This document shows positions 37,039-44,477 of a stretch of DNA of 64,000 nt, piece after piece. The stretch is taken from contig NZ_SZQA01000006.1 of NCBI RefSeq assembly GCF_005233835.1, positions 182,846-246,845 of the forward strand. The letters run 5' to 3'. How positions within the stretch are numbered: the stretch's first letter is position 1; the number at the start of each line of letters is the position of its first letter. The notes beneath the pieces are model-generated. The model was given only the letters and a program-made list of their open reading frames with translations, made no database searches and was not told where the DNA came from. The position numbers and the translations under genes are program-made. Source of the DNA: Herbidospora galbida. Its GTDB lineage: Bacteria; Actinomycetota; Actinomycetes; Streptosporangiales; Streptosporangiaceae.

Positions 37039-37089
37039 GACATGTCTCTATTGGAACGTCTACCTTCGACATGTCACTACTGGAATGTC
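37039..37089. promoter_or_regulatory. Two 22-bp direct repeats, probable PadR operators
   Basis: Copies at 37039-37060 and 37068-37089 are identical at 19 of 22 positions and repeat every 29 bp. Each begins with the palindrome GACATGTC and ends with GGAA(C/T)GTC. They fill the divergent gap between the PadR gene and the carotenoid oxygenase, ending 13 bases before the oxygenase ATG. Confidence 0.65.
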
Positions 37090-37102
37090 AGAGGAGCGCG
37101 AC

Positions 37103-38377
37103 ATGGCGAAGACGTACCTGGAAGGGCAACTCGCACCGGTCCCCGACGAGATCGAGGCGTTCGACCTGCCGATCACCGGCACCCTGCCACCCGAGCTGAC
37201 CGGCCGCTACTTCCGCAACGGCCCCAACCCGCTGCCGGGCCAGGATCCCGGTCACTGGTTCACCGGGCCGGGCATGATCCACGGCGTCCGGCTCCGCGAC
37301 GGCCGGGCCGAGTGGTACCGCAACCGGTGGGTCAAGACCAAGAAGGGCGTCTACGTCGACGACCAGGGCAACTTCGACCTGGCGGTGGTCCCGGCCAACA
37401 CCAACGTGATCCGGCACAACGACCGCGTCTACGCCCTGGTCGAGGCCGGACTGCCCTACGAGATGTCACCCGAGCTCGACACGATCGGCCCGGTCGACTT
37501 CGGCGGCAGGCTCACCACCGCGATGACGGCCCACCCGAAGGAAGACCCGATCACCGGCGAGCTGTTCGCCTTCGGCTACGGCTTCTTCGCGCCCTACCTG
37601 ACCTACCACCGCCTGTCGAAGGACGGCGTCCTGGTCGAGAGCCGCGAGATTCCGGTTCCCGGGCCGACCATGATGCACGACTTCGCGATCACCGAGAACT
37701 ACGTGGTCTGGCTCGACCTGCCCGTCGTGTTCGACCTCGACCTGGCGTTCAAGGGCGAGGGCATGCCCTACCGCTGGGACGACCACTACGGCGCCCGCAT
37801 CGGCTACATGCGCAAGACGGGCGGCCCGGTGACCTGGGTCGACGTCGACCCCTGCTACGTCTTCCACGTCGGCAACGCCCGCGAGGACGCGGCCGGGAAC
37901 ATCGTCGTCGACGCGGTCCGCTACTCACCCGGAACCTTCACCGGCATGTGGGGACACATCAGCGGCAGCCCGAACCCCGTCCACGAGGTGATCGGGTCGC
38001 GCCTCCACCGCTGGACCATCTCCGGCGCCACCGCCAGGGAGGAGCAGCTCGACGACCGCACCGTCGAGTTCCCGACGATCAACGACGCCCACACCGGGCT
38101 GCCCGGCCGCTACGTCTACGCGGCGGGAGGCGGGGAGATCGTCAAGTACGACCTGACCTCCGGCGCCGTCCGGGTCCACGAGGCGAACGGGCCGGGAGAG
38201 GCCGTCTTCGTACCCCGGGGCACCGCCGAGGACGACGGCTGGCTGGTCTCCCTCGTCTTCACCGACCAGGGCTCCGACCTGCTGGTCCTCGACGCCCAAG
38301 ACCTCGGCCACGTCGCCTCGGTCCACCTCCCGCGCCGGGTGCCGCGCGGCTTCCACGGCCACTGGCTGGCCGACTAG
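37103..38377 (+). CDS. Carotenoid oxygenase family protein (apocarotenoid or stilbene-cleaving dioxygenase)
   Basis: The 424-residue Fe(II) dioxygenase of the carotenoid cleavage/lignostilbene family has a seven-bladed propeller fold. The four iron-binding His are visible: H144 (TAHPKED), H192 (MMHDFAITENY), H255 (VFHVGNA) and H418 (GFHGHW). FRNGPNPLP and GMIHGVRLRDG are conserved family segments. The substrate could be an apocarotenoid or a lignin-derived stilbene; no carotenoid biosynthesis gene is nearby. ATG 37103 has a GAGGAG ribosome-binding site. The divergent PadR regulator and the repeats upstream suggest induction by a phenolic or aromatic signal, as for other PadR systems. Confidence 0.9.
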   Translation: MAKTYLEGQLAPVPDEIEAFDLPITGTLPPELTGRYFRNGPNPLPGQDPGHWFTGPGMIHGVRLRDGRAEWYRNRWVKTKKGVYVDDQGNFDLAVVPANTNVIRHNDRVYALVEAGLPYEMSPELDTIGPVDFGGRLTTAMTAHPKEDPITGELFAFGYGFFAPYLTYHRLSKDGVLVESREIPVPGPTMMHDFAITENYVVWLDLPVVFDLDLAFKGEGMPYRWDDHYGARIGYMRKTGGPVTWVDVDPCYVFHVGNAREDAAGNIVVDAVRYSPGTFTGMWGHISGSPNPVHEVIGSRLHRWTISGATAREEQLDDRTVEFPTINDAHTGLPGRYVYAAGGGEIVKYDLTSGAVRVHEANGPGEAVFVPRGTAEDDGWLVSLVFTDQGSDLLVLDAQDLGHVASVHLPRRVPRGFHGHWLAD

Positions 38378-39318
38378 GCCTCCCGGCGGGCCTTCGCCCG
38401 GCGTTTGCCCTCGTGCATCGCCTGCACCCGGGCCACCGGGATCGTGTGGCCGTGCTCGATCAGCTCGGCGGGCAGGGTCTGCGGCTCGGGCATCAGGGCC
38501 GCCCACAGGTCGTCGTCGGGGAGCGGCGTCCTGATGGTGAAGTCCTGAGGCGTGACCGATTCCAGGTCCTCCCAGGCCACGGGGTGGGAGACCGGCACCT
38601 CGGGTCTGATCCGGGGCGAGTAGGCCGCGACGATCGTCGCGCCCCCGGCGCGGGTCGAGTCGAGGAAGACCTTCCCCTCGCGGTCTTCGCGGATGAACGC
38701 GGTCGTCGCGATCTCGGGCCCCAGCTTCTCTGCCCGGACCGCCAGGGCGCGGGTGGCGGCGGCCACGTCCTCGAACGACGGGGCGCCGGCCAGCGGCACC
38801 AGGATGTGGACGCCCTTCGAGCCGCTCGTCTTCACGGCCGCCTCTAGGCCGGTGTCGGCCAGCGCCTGGCGTACCAGCGCGGCGGCCTTCACCACCACGT
38901 CGAAGCCCGCGCCCTCGGGCGGGTCGAGGTCGAGGACCAGATGGGTCTGGTGGACGTCGTCCGACGACCGGTAGAGCTGCGCGTGGTATTCGACCGCGCG
39001 CTGGTTGCCGAACCAGAGCAGGGTGCGCCGGTCGTCGCAGACCGGATAGTGCACCTCGCGCTTGGACGCCTCGGCCCAGATCTCCTCGGTGCGGATCCAG
39101 TCGGGGGCGTACTTGGGCAGGTTCTTCTGCATGAAGGGCGGCTGGCCGGGCCTGACCCGCATGACCGACAGCGGCCGGTCACGCAGGCCGGGCAGCATCC
39201 GCGCCGAGACGGCGTCGAGGTAGTCGATCAGGTCGCGCTTCGTCGCGTTCGCGCCGTCGAAGAGCTGGACGTCGAGGTTGGTCAGCTCGACGCCGTCACG
39301 TTTCTCGCCCTTGGCCAT
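38374..39318 (-). CDS. Stand-alone LigD-type polymerase/primase domain (non-homologous end joining)
   Basis: The 314-residue protein matches the polymerase domain of LigD (archaeo-eukaryotic primase fold), which fills gaps with NTPs during Ku-dependent end joining. Catalytic Asp D130 and D132 (VLDLDPPEG) and the nucleotide-binding motif TSGSKGVHILVPL are present. There is no ligase or phosphoesterase domain, as in actinobacteria that encode the three LigD functions separately. No ku gene is in the window. It overlaps the carotenoid oxygenase by 4 bases and the upstream glycosyltransferase by 23 bases. Confidence 0.9.
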   Translation of the reverse strand: MAKGEKRDGVELTNLDVQLFDGANATKRDLIDYLDAVSARMLPGLRDRPLSVMRVRPGQPPFMQKNLPKYAPDWIRTEEIWAEASKREVHYPVCDDRRTLLWFGNQRAVEYHAQLYRSSDDVHQTHLVLDLDPPEGAGFDVVVKAAALVRQALADTGLEAAVKTSGSKGVHILVPLAGAPSFEDVAAATRALAVRAEKLGPEIATTAFIREDREGKVFLDSTRAGGATIVAAYSPRIRPEVPVSHPVAWEDLESVTPQDFTIRTPLPDDDLWAALMPEPQTLPAELIEHGHTIPVARVQAMHEGKRRAKARREA

Positions 39319-40444
39319 CCGTCAACACTAGGTCGTCGCGCGCGTCCGTTTCGAGCAGCACCTCCCGGTAGTGCGTGAGAAGTTCCGCGCAGACGGCGTT
39401 CCAGGTCCGGTCTTCGACCGACGCCCGCGCCGCCTCGCCCATCCGCCGCCGCAGGTCGGCGTCGGCGACCAGCCGTTCGACCGCGCCGCGCATCGCGGCG
39501 GGCTCGTCGGCCTTGTAGAGCAGTCCGGTACGGCCGTCGCGAACCAGGTCGAGCGGCCCGCCCGCAGCCGCCGCCACCACCGGAACCCCGGAGGCGAGGG
39601 CCTCCTGGACCGCCTGGGAGAAGGTCTCGTTGCCGCCCGGGTGCACGAACACGTCGAACGAGGCGACCAGTTCGTGCAGCGCCGAGCCGGTCTTGAGCCC
39701 GGTGAAGACGGCGCGCGGGATGAGCTTCCCGAGCGCCTCCCTGGCCGGTCCGTCGCCGACGACCACGAGTCTCACGCCCGGGATGTCGGCGACCCCGGCC
39801 AGCAGGTGCACCCGCTTGTCGGCGGCGACCCGGCCGACGTACCCGACGACGACCTCGCCGCCGGGCGCCAGCTCTTCGCGCAGGGCGTCGGAGCGCCGGC
39901 CGGGATGGAACCCGGTCAGGTCGACGCCGCGGCCCCAGCGGGCCAGCCGGGGGATGCCGTTGGCGCGCAGCTCGTTCAGCGTCGCGCTCGACGGGGCCAG
40001 GGTGCGGGCGGCCGCCCCGTGGATGGCGCGCAGGCGCCGCCAGATGAACGGACCGGCGACGCGCAGGCCGTACTGGCGGGCGAAGCCCACCAGGTCGGTC
40101 TGGAACACCGCGACGACGGGGATGCCGAGGCGGCTCGCGGCCCGGATCCCGGACGCGCCGAGCACCGCCGGGGAGGCGAGATGGATGATGTCCGGCCGGA
40201 ACCGCCGCAGCGTGCGCAGCACCAGGCGGCTCGGCAGCCCGGCGCGGAAGTCACGGTAGAAGGGCAGGGCGAGGGCCGGCGTGGCCACGACGGGGAACCC
40301 CGCGTAGCTGGCCGGCCCAGGGTCGGGAGCAATGACGAGCGCCTCGTGGCCGTTGGCGGCGAGGTGGTCGAGCAGGCGGCAGACGGAGTTCGTCACCCCG
40401 TTGACCTGGGGCAGGAACGATTCGGAGATGACGGCGACCCTCAT
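39296..40444 (-). CDS. GT4 glycosyltransferase, probably GDP-mannose-dependent mannosyltransferase (PimB/MgtA-like)
   Basis: The 382-residue GT-B glycosyltransferase begins MRVAVISESFLPQVNGVTNSV, characteristic of MgtA/PimB-type alpha-mannosyltransferases. The donor-site region shows YVGRVAADKRVHLL, VVVGDGPAREAL and the GT4 motif FVHPGGNETFSQAVQEALASGVPVV with the EX7E pattern. It likely adds mannose to a glycolipid at the cytoplasmic membrane face. The start overlaps the stop of the second GT4 gene (ATGA), so the two are coupled. Confidence 0.88.
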   Translation of the reverse strand: MRVAVISESFLPQVNGVTNSVCRLLDHLAANGHEALVIAPDPGPASYAGFPVVATPALALPFYRDFRAGLPSRLVLRTLRRFRPDIIHLASPAVLGASGIRAASRLGIPVVAVFQTDLVGFARQYGLRVAGPFIWRRLRAIHGAAARTLAPSSATLNELRANGIPRLARWGRGVDLTGFHPGRRSDALREELAPGGEVVVGYVGRVAADKRVHLLAGVADIPGVRLVVVGDGPAREALGKLIPRAVFTGLKTGSALHELVASFDVFVHPGGNETFSQAVQEALASGVPVVAAAAGGPLDLVRDGRTGLLYKADEPAAMRGAVERLVADADLRRRMGEAARASVEDRTWNAVCAELLTHYREVLLETDARDDLVLTDGQGRET

Positions 40445-41508
40445 GTCGAGTGCACCTTCAGGAATCCGGCCACCGAGGCGGCCCAGCTGAAGCGTTCGGC
40501 GCGTCGCCGCGCCAGATCCCGGCGGTCGTCGCGGCCGAGCAGATCCTGCACGGCGTCGGCGTACGCCCCGGGATGACCGAAGACGCATCTCCCCGCAGGG
40601 CCGATGACCTCTCCGAGGGCGCTGCGCCGATCGGCCACCACCGGGGTCCCGGAGGCCAGCGCCTCCAGTGCGGCCAGGCCGAACGTCTCGGCGGGGCCCG
40701 GGGCGAGGGCGACGTCGGCGGTCGCCAGCAGAGCGGCGAGACCGGCCCGGTCGGTGAGATGACCGAGGAACCTGACCGGCAGTCCCGCGGCCCGGCGTTC
40801 CAGCCGGGCCCGCAGCGGTCCCTCGCCCGCCACCGCGAGCACCGCGTTCACCCCGCGGCGCCGCAGCTCCGCGAGGGCGTCGACGGCCCGGTGGGGTCTC
40901 TTCTCGATCGACAGCCGGGAGCAGACGACCAGCAGCACCTGGTCGGGGCGGGCCAGCCGGTCGCGGGTGGCCTGATCGAAGTGGTCGGGGGCGAACCGGT
41001 CGAGGTCCACGCCCAGGGGGACATGGGTGATGTTCGGCGCGCCGATCCTGCGGAACTCGGCCGCCGCCCAGTTGGTCGTGCAGACGACGGTGTCGTACGC
41101 CCGCGCGGTGGCCCGGTTCAGCGGATCGGCGAGCGGCGGCAGCAGCGCGGCGAGGCTCTCGTGCGAGACCATGACCGACCCGACCCCGCGCTCCCGCGCC
41201 CAGCGCCCGGTCCACCGCAGCGTCGACCGGTCGGAGACCTCGATCCGGTCGGGCCTGATCTGTTCGAGCACGCGCCGGACCGCCCCGCGCGCAGTGATGA
41301 CCTGATAGCCGCCGGTCCCCGGCACGATCCGCCCGGGCAGGGTGATGACCGGCCCCGACTCCGACTCCCGGACCGACGCGATCGACCCGGGCACGATGAG
41401 GAACGGCTCATGTCCCGCGGCGAGGTATCCCGCCCCGAGCTCGGCCAGTGCGGTGCGCAGCCCACCAGAGGTCGCGGTGACGAAGTTGGCGAGCCGCACG
41501 ATCTTCAC
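40441..41508 (-). CDS. GT4 glycosyltransferase
   Basis: The 355-residue GT-B fold glycosyltransferase shares the layout of its neighbour but is divergent in sequence: MKIVRLANFVTATSGGLRTAL at the N-terminus, VCSRLSIEKRPHRAVDAL at the donor domain and LAPGPAETFGLAALEALASGTPVV as the GT4 EX7E motif. The N-terminal segment is typical of an actinobacterial mannosyltransferase paired with the PimB-like gene. Donor and acceptor are not readable. It is the first gene of the GT-GT-LigD series. Confidence 0.85.
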   Translation of the reverse strand: MKIVRLANFVTATSGGLRTALAELGAGYLAAGHEPFLIVPGSIASVRESESGPVITLPGRIVPGTGGYQVITARGAVRRVLEQIRPDRIEVSDRSTLRWTGRWARERGVGSVMVSHESLAALLPPLADPLNRATARAYDTVVCTTNWAAAEFRRIGAPNITHVPLGVDLDRFAPDHFDQATRDRLARPDQVLLVVCSRLSIEKRPHRAVDALAELRRRGVNAVLAVAGEGPLRARLERRAAGLPVRFLGHLTDRAGLAALLATADVALAPGPAETFGLAALEALASGTPVVADRRSALGEVIGPAGRCVFGHPGAYADAVQDLLGRDDRRDLARRRAERFSWAASVAGFLKVHST

Positions 41509-41567
41509 GGCTGGAGTGTGGCAACCGAGAGTAAATCACCCGAAAAGGCCGAATGACCGCAGCGAGG

Positions 41568-41822
41568 CTAAACGCCGGGTTTCTGGGCGAGCTGATCGAG
41601 CGCCGCCGCCATGTGCTTGACGTGGTCGTCGGTGAGCTCGTCGGGTGACATGCCGCCGGCGTCGAGCTTGTCGACGAGGGTCTGCTTCGTGACCACGACG
41701 ACGGCGTGGTGAGCGTGCTCCTGGCTGACGATGCGCACCCTCCCGTCGTCGACGACCAGCGCGGCGTCGGGAATCTCGGAGGCGAGCAGGGACCGGATGT
41801 CGTGGGGCTCAACCATGGCCAT
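41568..41822 (-). CDS. Small hypothetical protein (84 residues)
   Basis: The frame encodes MAMVEPHDIRSLLASEIPDA and ends QLAQKPGV. It has no membrane segment, no Cys and no recognised motif. The composition (Asp, Val, Ala, His) and strong C/G third positions look coding. An ATG at 41816 is an alternative start; neither has a good ribosome-binding site. It is divergent from the second DHFR-like gene across 141 bp. Confidence 0.55.
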   Translation of the reverse strand: MAMVEPHDIRSLLASEIPDAALVVDDGRVRIVSQEHAHHAVVVVTKQTLVDKLDAGGMSPDELTDDHVKHMAAALDQLAQKPGV

Positions 41823-41887
41823 GATCCGATTTGTGCCCGTACGGGGGATGGATGAACACGCGACCCCATCCGAACACTGGATTGTTC

Positions 41888-41916
41888 TTGACAAGAAAAG
41901 TTGTCGGTGAAAAGCT
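41888..41916 (+). promoter_or_regulatory. Probable promoter of the second DHFR-like gene with an overlapping dyad
   Basis: TTGACA (41888-41893) is followed after 17 bp by AAAGCT (41911-41916), a fair actinobacterial -10. GACAA-N6-TTGTC (41890-41905) overlaps the -35 and could be an operator. The leader would be about 40 bases, with AAGGAG before the ATG at 41964. Confidence 0.45.
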
Positions 41917-41963
41917 ATGGCTACCGGCCCCCGCCAAGGGGACCAACCCTCCAAGGAGCAGAC

Positions 41964-42533
41964 ATGCGGAAGATCATCTCGGGCCTCTTCATCTCCCTCG
42001 ACGGCGTCGTGGAGGCCCCCGACCAGTGGCACTTCCCCTACTTCAACGACGAGATGGGCGAAGCGGTCAGCGGCACCGTCGCCAACGCCGACGCCGTCCT
42101 GTTCGGCCGCCGGACCTTCACCGACTTCCAGAGCTACTGGCCCTCCCAGGGCCCGGAGGTGCCGTTCTCCAGCTTCATCAACAACGTCCGCAAGTACGTC
42201 GTGTCCGACACCCTGACCGAGACCACCTGGGCCGACTCGTCGATCATCTCCGGCGACGTGGCGGCGCAGATCCGCGACCTGAAGGCCGCCGAGGGCAAGG
42301 ACATCTCGATCACCGGCAGCGGCACCCTGGTCATGTGGCTGCTGCGGCAGGGCCTGCTCGACGAACTGCGGCTGCTGGTCCACCCGATCATCGTGGGCGA
42401 GGGCAAGAAGCGCCTCTTCGACGACGGCGAGCGGCTGGGGCTGGAACTGGTCGACCTGAAGGTCTTCAAGAACGGCGTGACCCACCAGATCTACGCCAGG
42501 GCCGACATCCCCGAGAACCCGATGGGCTTCTGA
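41964..42533 (+). CDS. Dihydrofolate reductase family protein (RibD C-terminal-like), second copy in the window
   Basis: The 189-residue protein has the same fold and exactly the same length as the gene at 17486-18055. It starts MRKIISGLFISLDGVVEAPDQWHF, with ITGSGTLVMWLLRQGLLDELRLLVHPIIVGEG as the conserved C-terminal RibD_C segment. The reaction is unknown. ATG 41964 has AAGGAG six bases upstream; the open frame extends to 41901 but without a comparable signal. The two copies differ enough to be old paralogues. Confidence 0.87.
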   Translation: MRKIISGLFISLDGVVEAPDQWHFPYFNDEMGEAVSGTVANADAVLFGRRTFTDFQSYWPSQGPEVPFSSFINNVRKYVVSDTLTETTWADSSIISGDVAAQIRDLKAAEGKDISITGSGTLVMWLLRQGLLDELRLLVHPIIVGEGKKRLFDDGERLGLELVDLKVFKNGVTHQIYARADIPENPMGF

Positions 42534-42574
42534 GACGCAGACCGGGCGACCTCGGAGATCGCTAAGTTACGAGG

Positions 42575-43984
42575 GTGCCGACCGGCTTACGGGAGCTGTC
42601 GACCTCCCCTTGGCGTGATCCGACGTTCTGGTGGTGGATCGCCGTCATGACCGCGGTCCAGCCCGCCCTCTACTCCGTGACGTTCGAGTTCCTGCAGTGG
42701 GCGCCCGGATACGACGTCGTCCCCATCGCCTGCCCCTCGACCATGGTCGACGAACCGACGTCGACCGACCGCGTCGAGTGGTTCGCCCGGGGAATCGGCG
42801 ACGACCTCACCCGCGCCCTGCCACTGCTCTTCCTGCTCCCGATCCTGGGCCTGCGGAAGACCGGCACCGACGAGGCCCACCTGCGGGCCGCCCGCTGGGC
42901 CTTCGTCGTGGCACTCACCGCCGTCGCCCTCGTGTCACTGGACCTTAACCCGGTCCCGCTCGACGAGTGCACCATGCGCCAGTTCGGCCTCACGCCCCGG
43001 TCGATGAGCCTGACAGCCCTTCTCACCTGGGCGCAGAGCCCGATCCTGCCTCTCCTCGTGGCCGGCGCGGTCGCCGCGCAGGCCCGGCCCGGGTGGTCGG
43101 TCGTGGCTCTGCCGCTGGCCGCCGTACTCGTCATCGCCGCCCTGCCGATCGTCAAGGACCGCGCCGCCAAGATCTATCTGGGCCCCGCCCTCACGGCCGA
43201 CGGAACTCATCGGTACGCCCTCCTGAACTCCTACGCGGAGCCGAAGAACTGGAGCGACGGCACCGGCGAGCTCTATGTCGTCGACCTGACGACCGGCCGC
43301 ATCTCCGACGTGGTGTGGCCACCGAGATCGCTCGACTCGGCGACGTTCACCGCCGTCACCCGCGACCGCGAGGCCGGCCACTACGTCACGGCCGTCCTCG
43401 GCCCTCGGGGCCGGAGTTCCCGCCTGCACCGCCTCACCGTGAACGCCGACGGAAAGGCCATGCTGCGCGAGAGCCTCACACCACCGCTCGCGGGCATCGT
43501 CGCGGGCGTGGCCGTCTCGGGCACGGGCCGGGTGGCCTACGGCAGAGCGGTCGACGTCAACGGCGTCCGCCGATACTTCACGGGCGCGATCGGCCCCAAA
43601 GGCGAACGGCCGAGCGAAGCCCCGGACGTCCTGACGCGGACCTCTCCGACCGAGATCATCCTGCCCGACGGCCGCCACCTCGCGGTGCACACCACCTCCC
43701 CGACGCGGACGATCGGAGTGCACCGCGGCGACAGAAAACTCGCCACGATCCTCACAGCCGGGAACCGCATCATGTCGATGGCCTTGGACGCGACCGGCAC
43801 GGCCCTCCTGGTCGGGATGGAGAATCCGCAGCCCCTGCTCGACTCCTCCCACAGCCCCGACTACCAGATCGTGCGCGTGGACCTGCGGGCCTTGAACGAG
43901 AACCCCGAGGCGGCGGGAGACCTGAACCTCCCGCGACACGTGGTCTGGGAGGGCCGAGAGCCGCCGGCCGACCTGGCCTGGTAA
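42575..43984 (+). CDS. Membrane protein with five helices and a beta-propeller-like C-terminal half, function unknown
   Basis: The 469-residue protein has hydrophobic segments at about 20-38, 78-95, 105-125, 145-168 and 173-193, then about 270 soluble residues with repeated strand patterns (HRYALLNSYAEP, GELYVVDLTTGRISDVVW, YVTAVLGPRGRSSRLHRLTV, IMSMALDATGTALLVGME) resembling propeller blades. No catalytic motif is visible. It could be a membrane sensor or cell-envelope protein. The start is GTG 42575 behind a weak GAGG. No protein family is recognised. Confidence 0.7.
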   Translation: MPTGLRELSTSPWRDPTFWWWIAVMTAVQPALYSVTFEFLQWAPGYDVVPIACPSTMVDEPTSTDRVEWFARGIGDDLTRALPLLFLLPILGLRKTGTDEAHLRAARWAFVVALTAVALVSLDLNPVPLDECTMRQFGLTPRSMSLTALLTWAQSPILPLLVAGAVAAQARPGWSVVALPLAAVLVIAALPIVKDRAAKIYLGPALTADGTHRYALLNSYAEPKNWSDGTGELYVVDLTTGRISDVVWPPRSLDSATFTAVTRDREAGHYVTAVLGPRGRSSRLHRLTVNADGKAMLRESLTPPLAGIVAGVAVSGTGRVAYGRAVDVNGVRRYFTGAIGPKGERPSEAPDVLTRTSPTEIILPDGRHLAVHTTSPTRTIGVHRGDRKLATILTAGNRIMSMALDATGTALLVGMENPQPLLDSSHSPDYQIVRVDLRALNENPEAAGDLNLPRHVVWEGREPPADLAW

Positions 43985-44090
43985 CCAGCCGCGATCGCGG
44001 CCTGACACCACCCAAGGGCAGAACCACGAACGCCCCGTCCACATAACGCCGTGCCCCGGGGAGGGGAGTGCCTCGCCGGCACCCATGGCG

Positions 44091-44375
44091 ACGCGACCTG
44101 AAGCGAACTCAAAGCGGCACCACTCGAAACGCCGCAACCCGGAACCCGCACGACCCGAACCGGCACACCCAGAACCGGGCACCCCGAAACGGCGCGATCC
44201 TTAACGGCCGGTTGCCGCCGCCCGCCAGCCGGCCCCGGACGGCGGGCGGTGCCGACCAGGCGGAGCCGTAACGGAAAGGACTGAGTGCCGCGGCCCCGGA
44301 GACAGGGCGACGAACCGCGCGAGCTGCGCAGACCGACGCGCAAGCAGAGCGCCACGAAACGGGCGAACGGCGATC
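44091..44375 (-). pseudogene. Decayed pentapeptide-repeat protein remnant (15-bp-period repeats)
   Basis: The 493-base stretch 43985-44477 has no intact gene. Between 44110 and 44214 the DNA repeats every 15 bp. On the minus strand it reads pentads with Phe/Leu at the centre and Ala/Cys two residues earlier (RPLRI, APFRG, ARFWV, CRFGS, CGFRV, AAFRV), the pattern of pentapeptide-repeat proteins. One extra base at 44111-44127 shifts the frame, after which FEWCRFEFAS continues the pattern. Weaker pentads (PFRGALLAR, AQLARF) appear up to about 44375. There is no start, ribosome-binding site or single open frame, so it looks like a relic. Confidence 0.45.
44110..44214. repeat. Seven degenerate 15-bp tandem units
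   Basis: Units begin at 44110, 44125, 44140, 44155, 44170, 44185 and 44200. They share a (C)(G/C)GAAC-C-GCAC core, for example CGGAACCCGCACGAC and CAGAACCGGGCACCC. The period equals five codons, consistent with the pentapeptide remnant on the minus strand. Confidence 0.6.
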
Positions 44376-44477
44376 AAGGGAGGCCGCGTGATGTGGGCCA
44401 ACGGCCATCGAGAGACCTCGGCGAGTGGCCTGGCGGCGGGTCGGCCCCGAGTTTGACGCCGCCGCCAGGTCACGCCT

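Noticed and set aside
37013..37043. Upstream ATG 37043 as the PadR start
   Set aside because: It lies within the operator-like repeat and would add ten residues before the conserved HTH start; ATG 37013 fits the family length.
44201..44473. Minus-strand frames of 90-160 residues in the gene-free stretch before the ALDH stop
   Set aside because: No frame is open through the whole repeat, none has a ribosome-binding site, and the pentad pattern crosses frames; better explained as a remnant.
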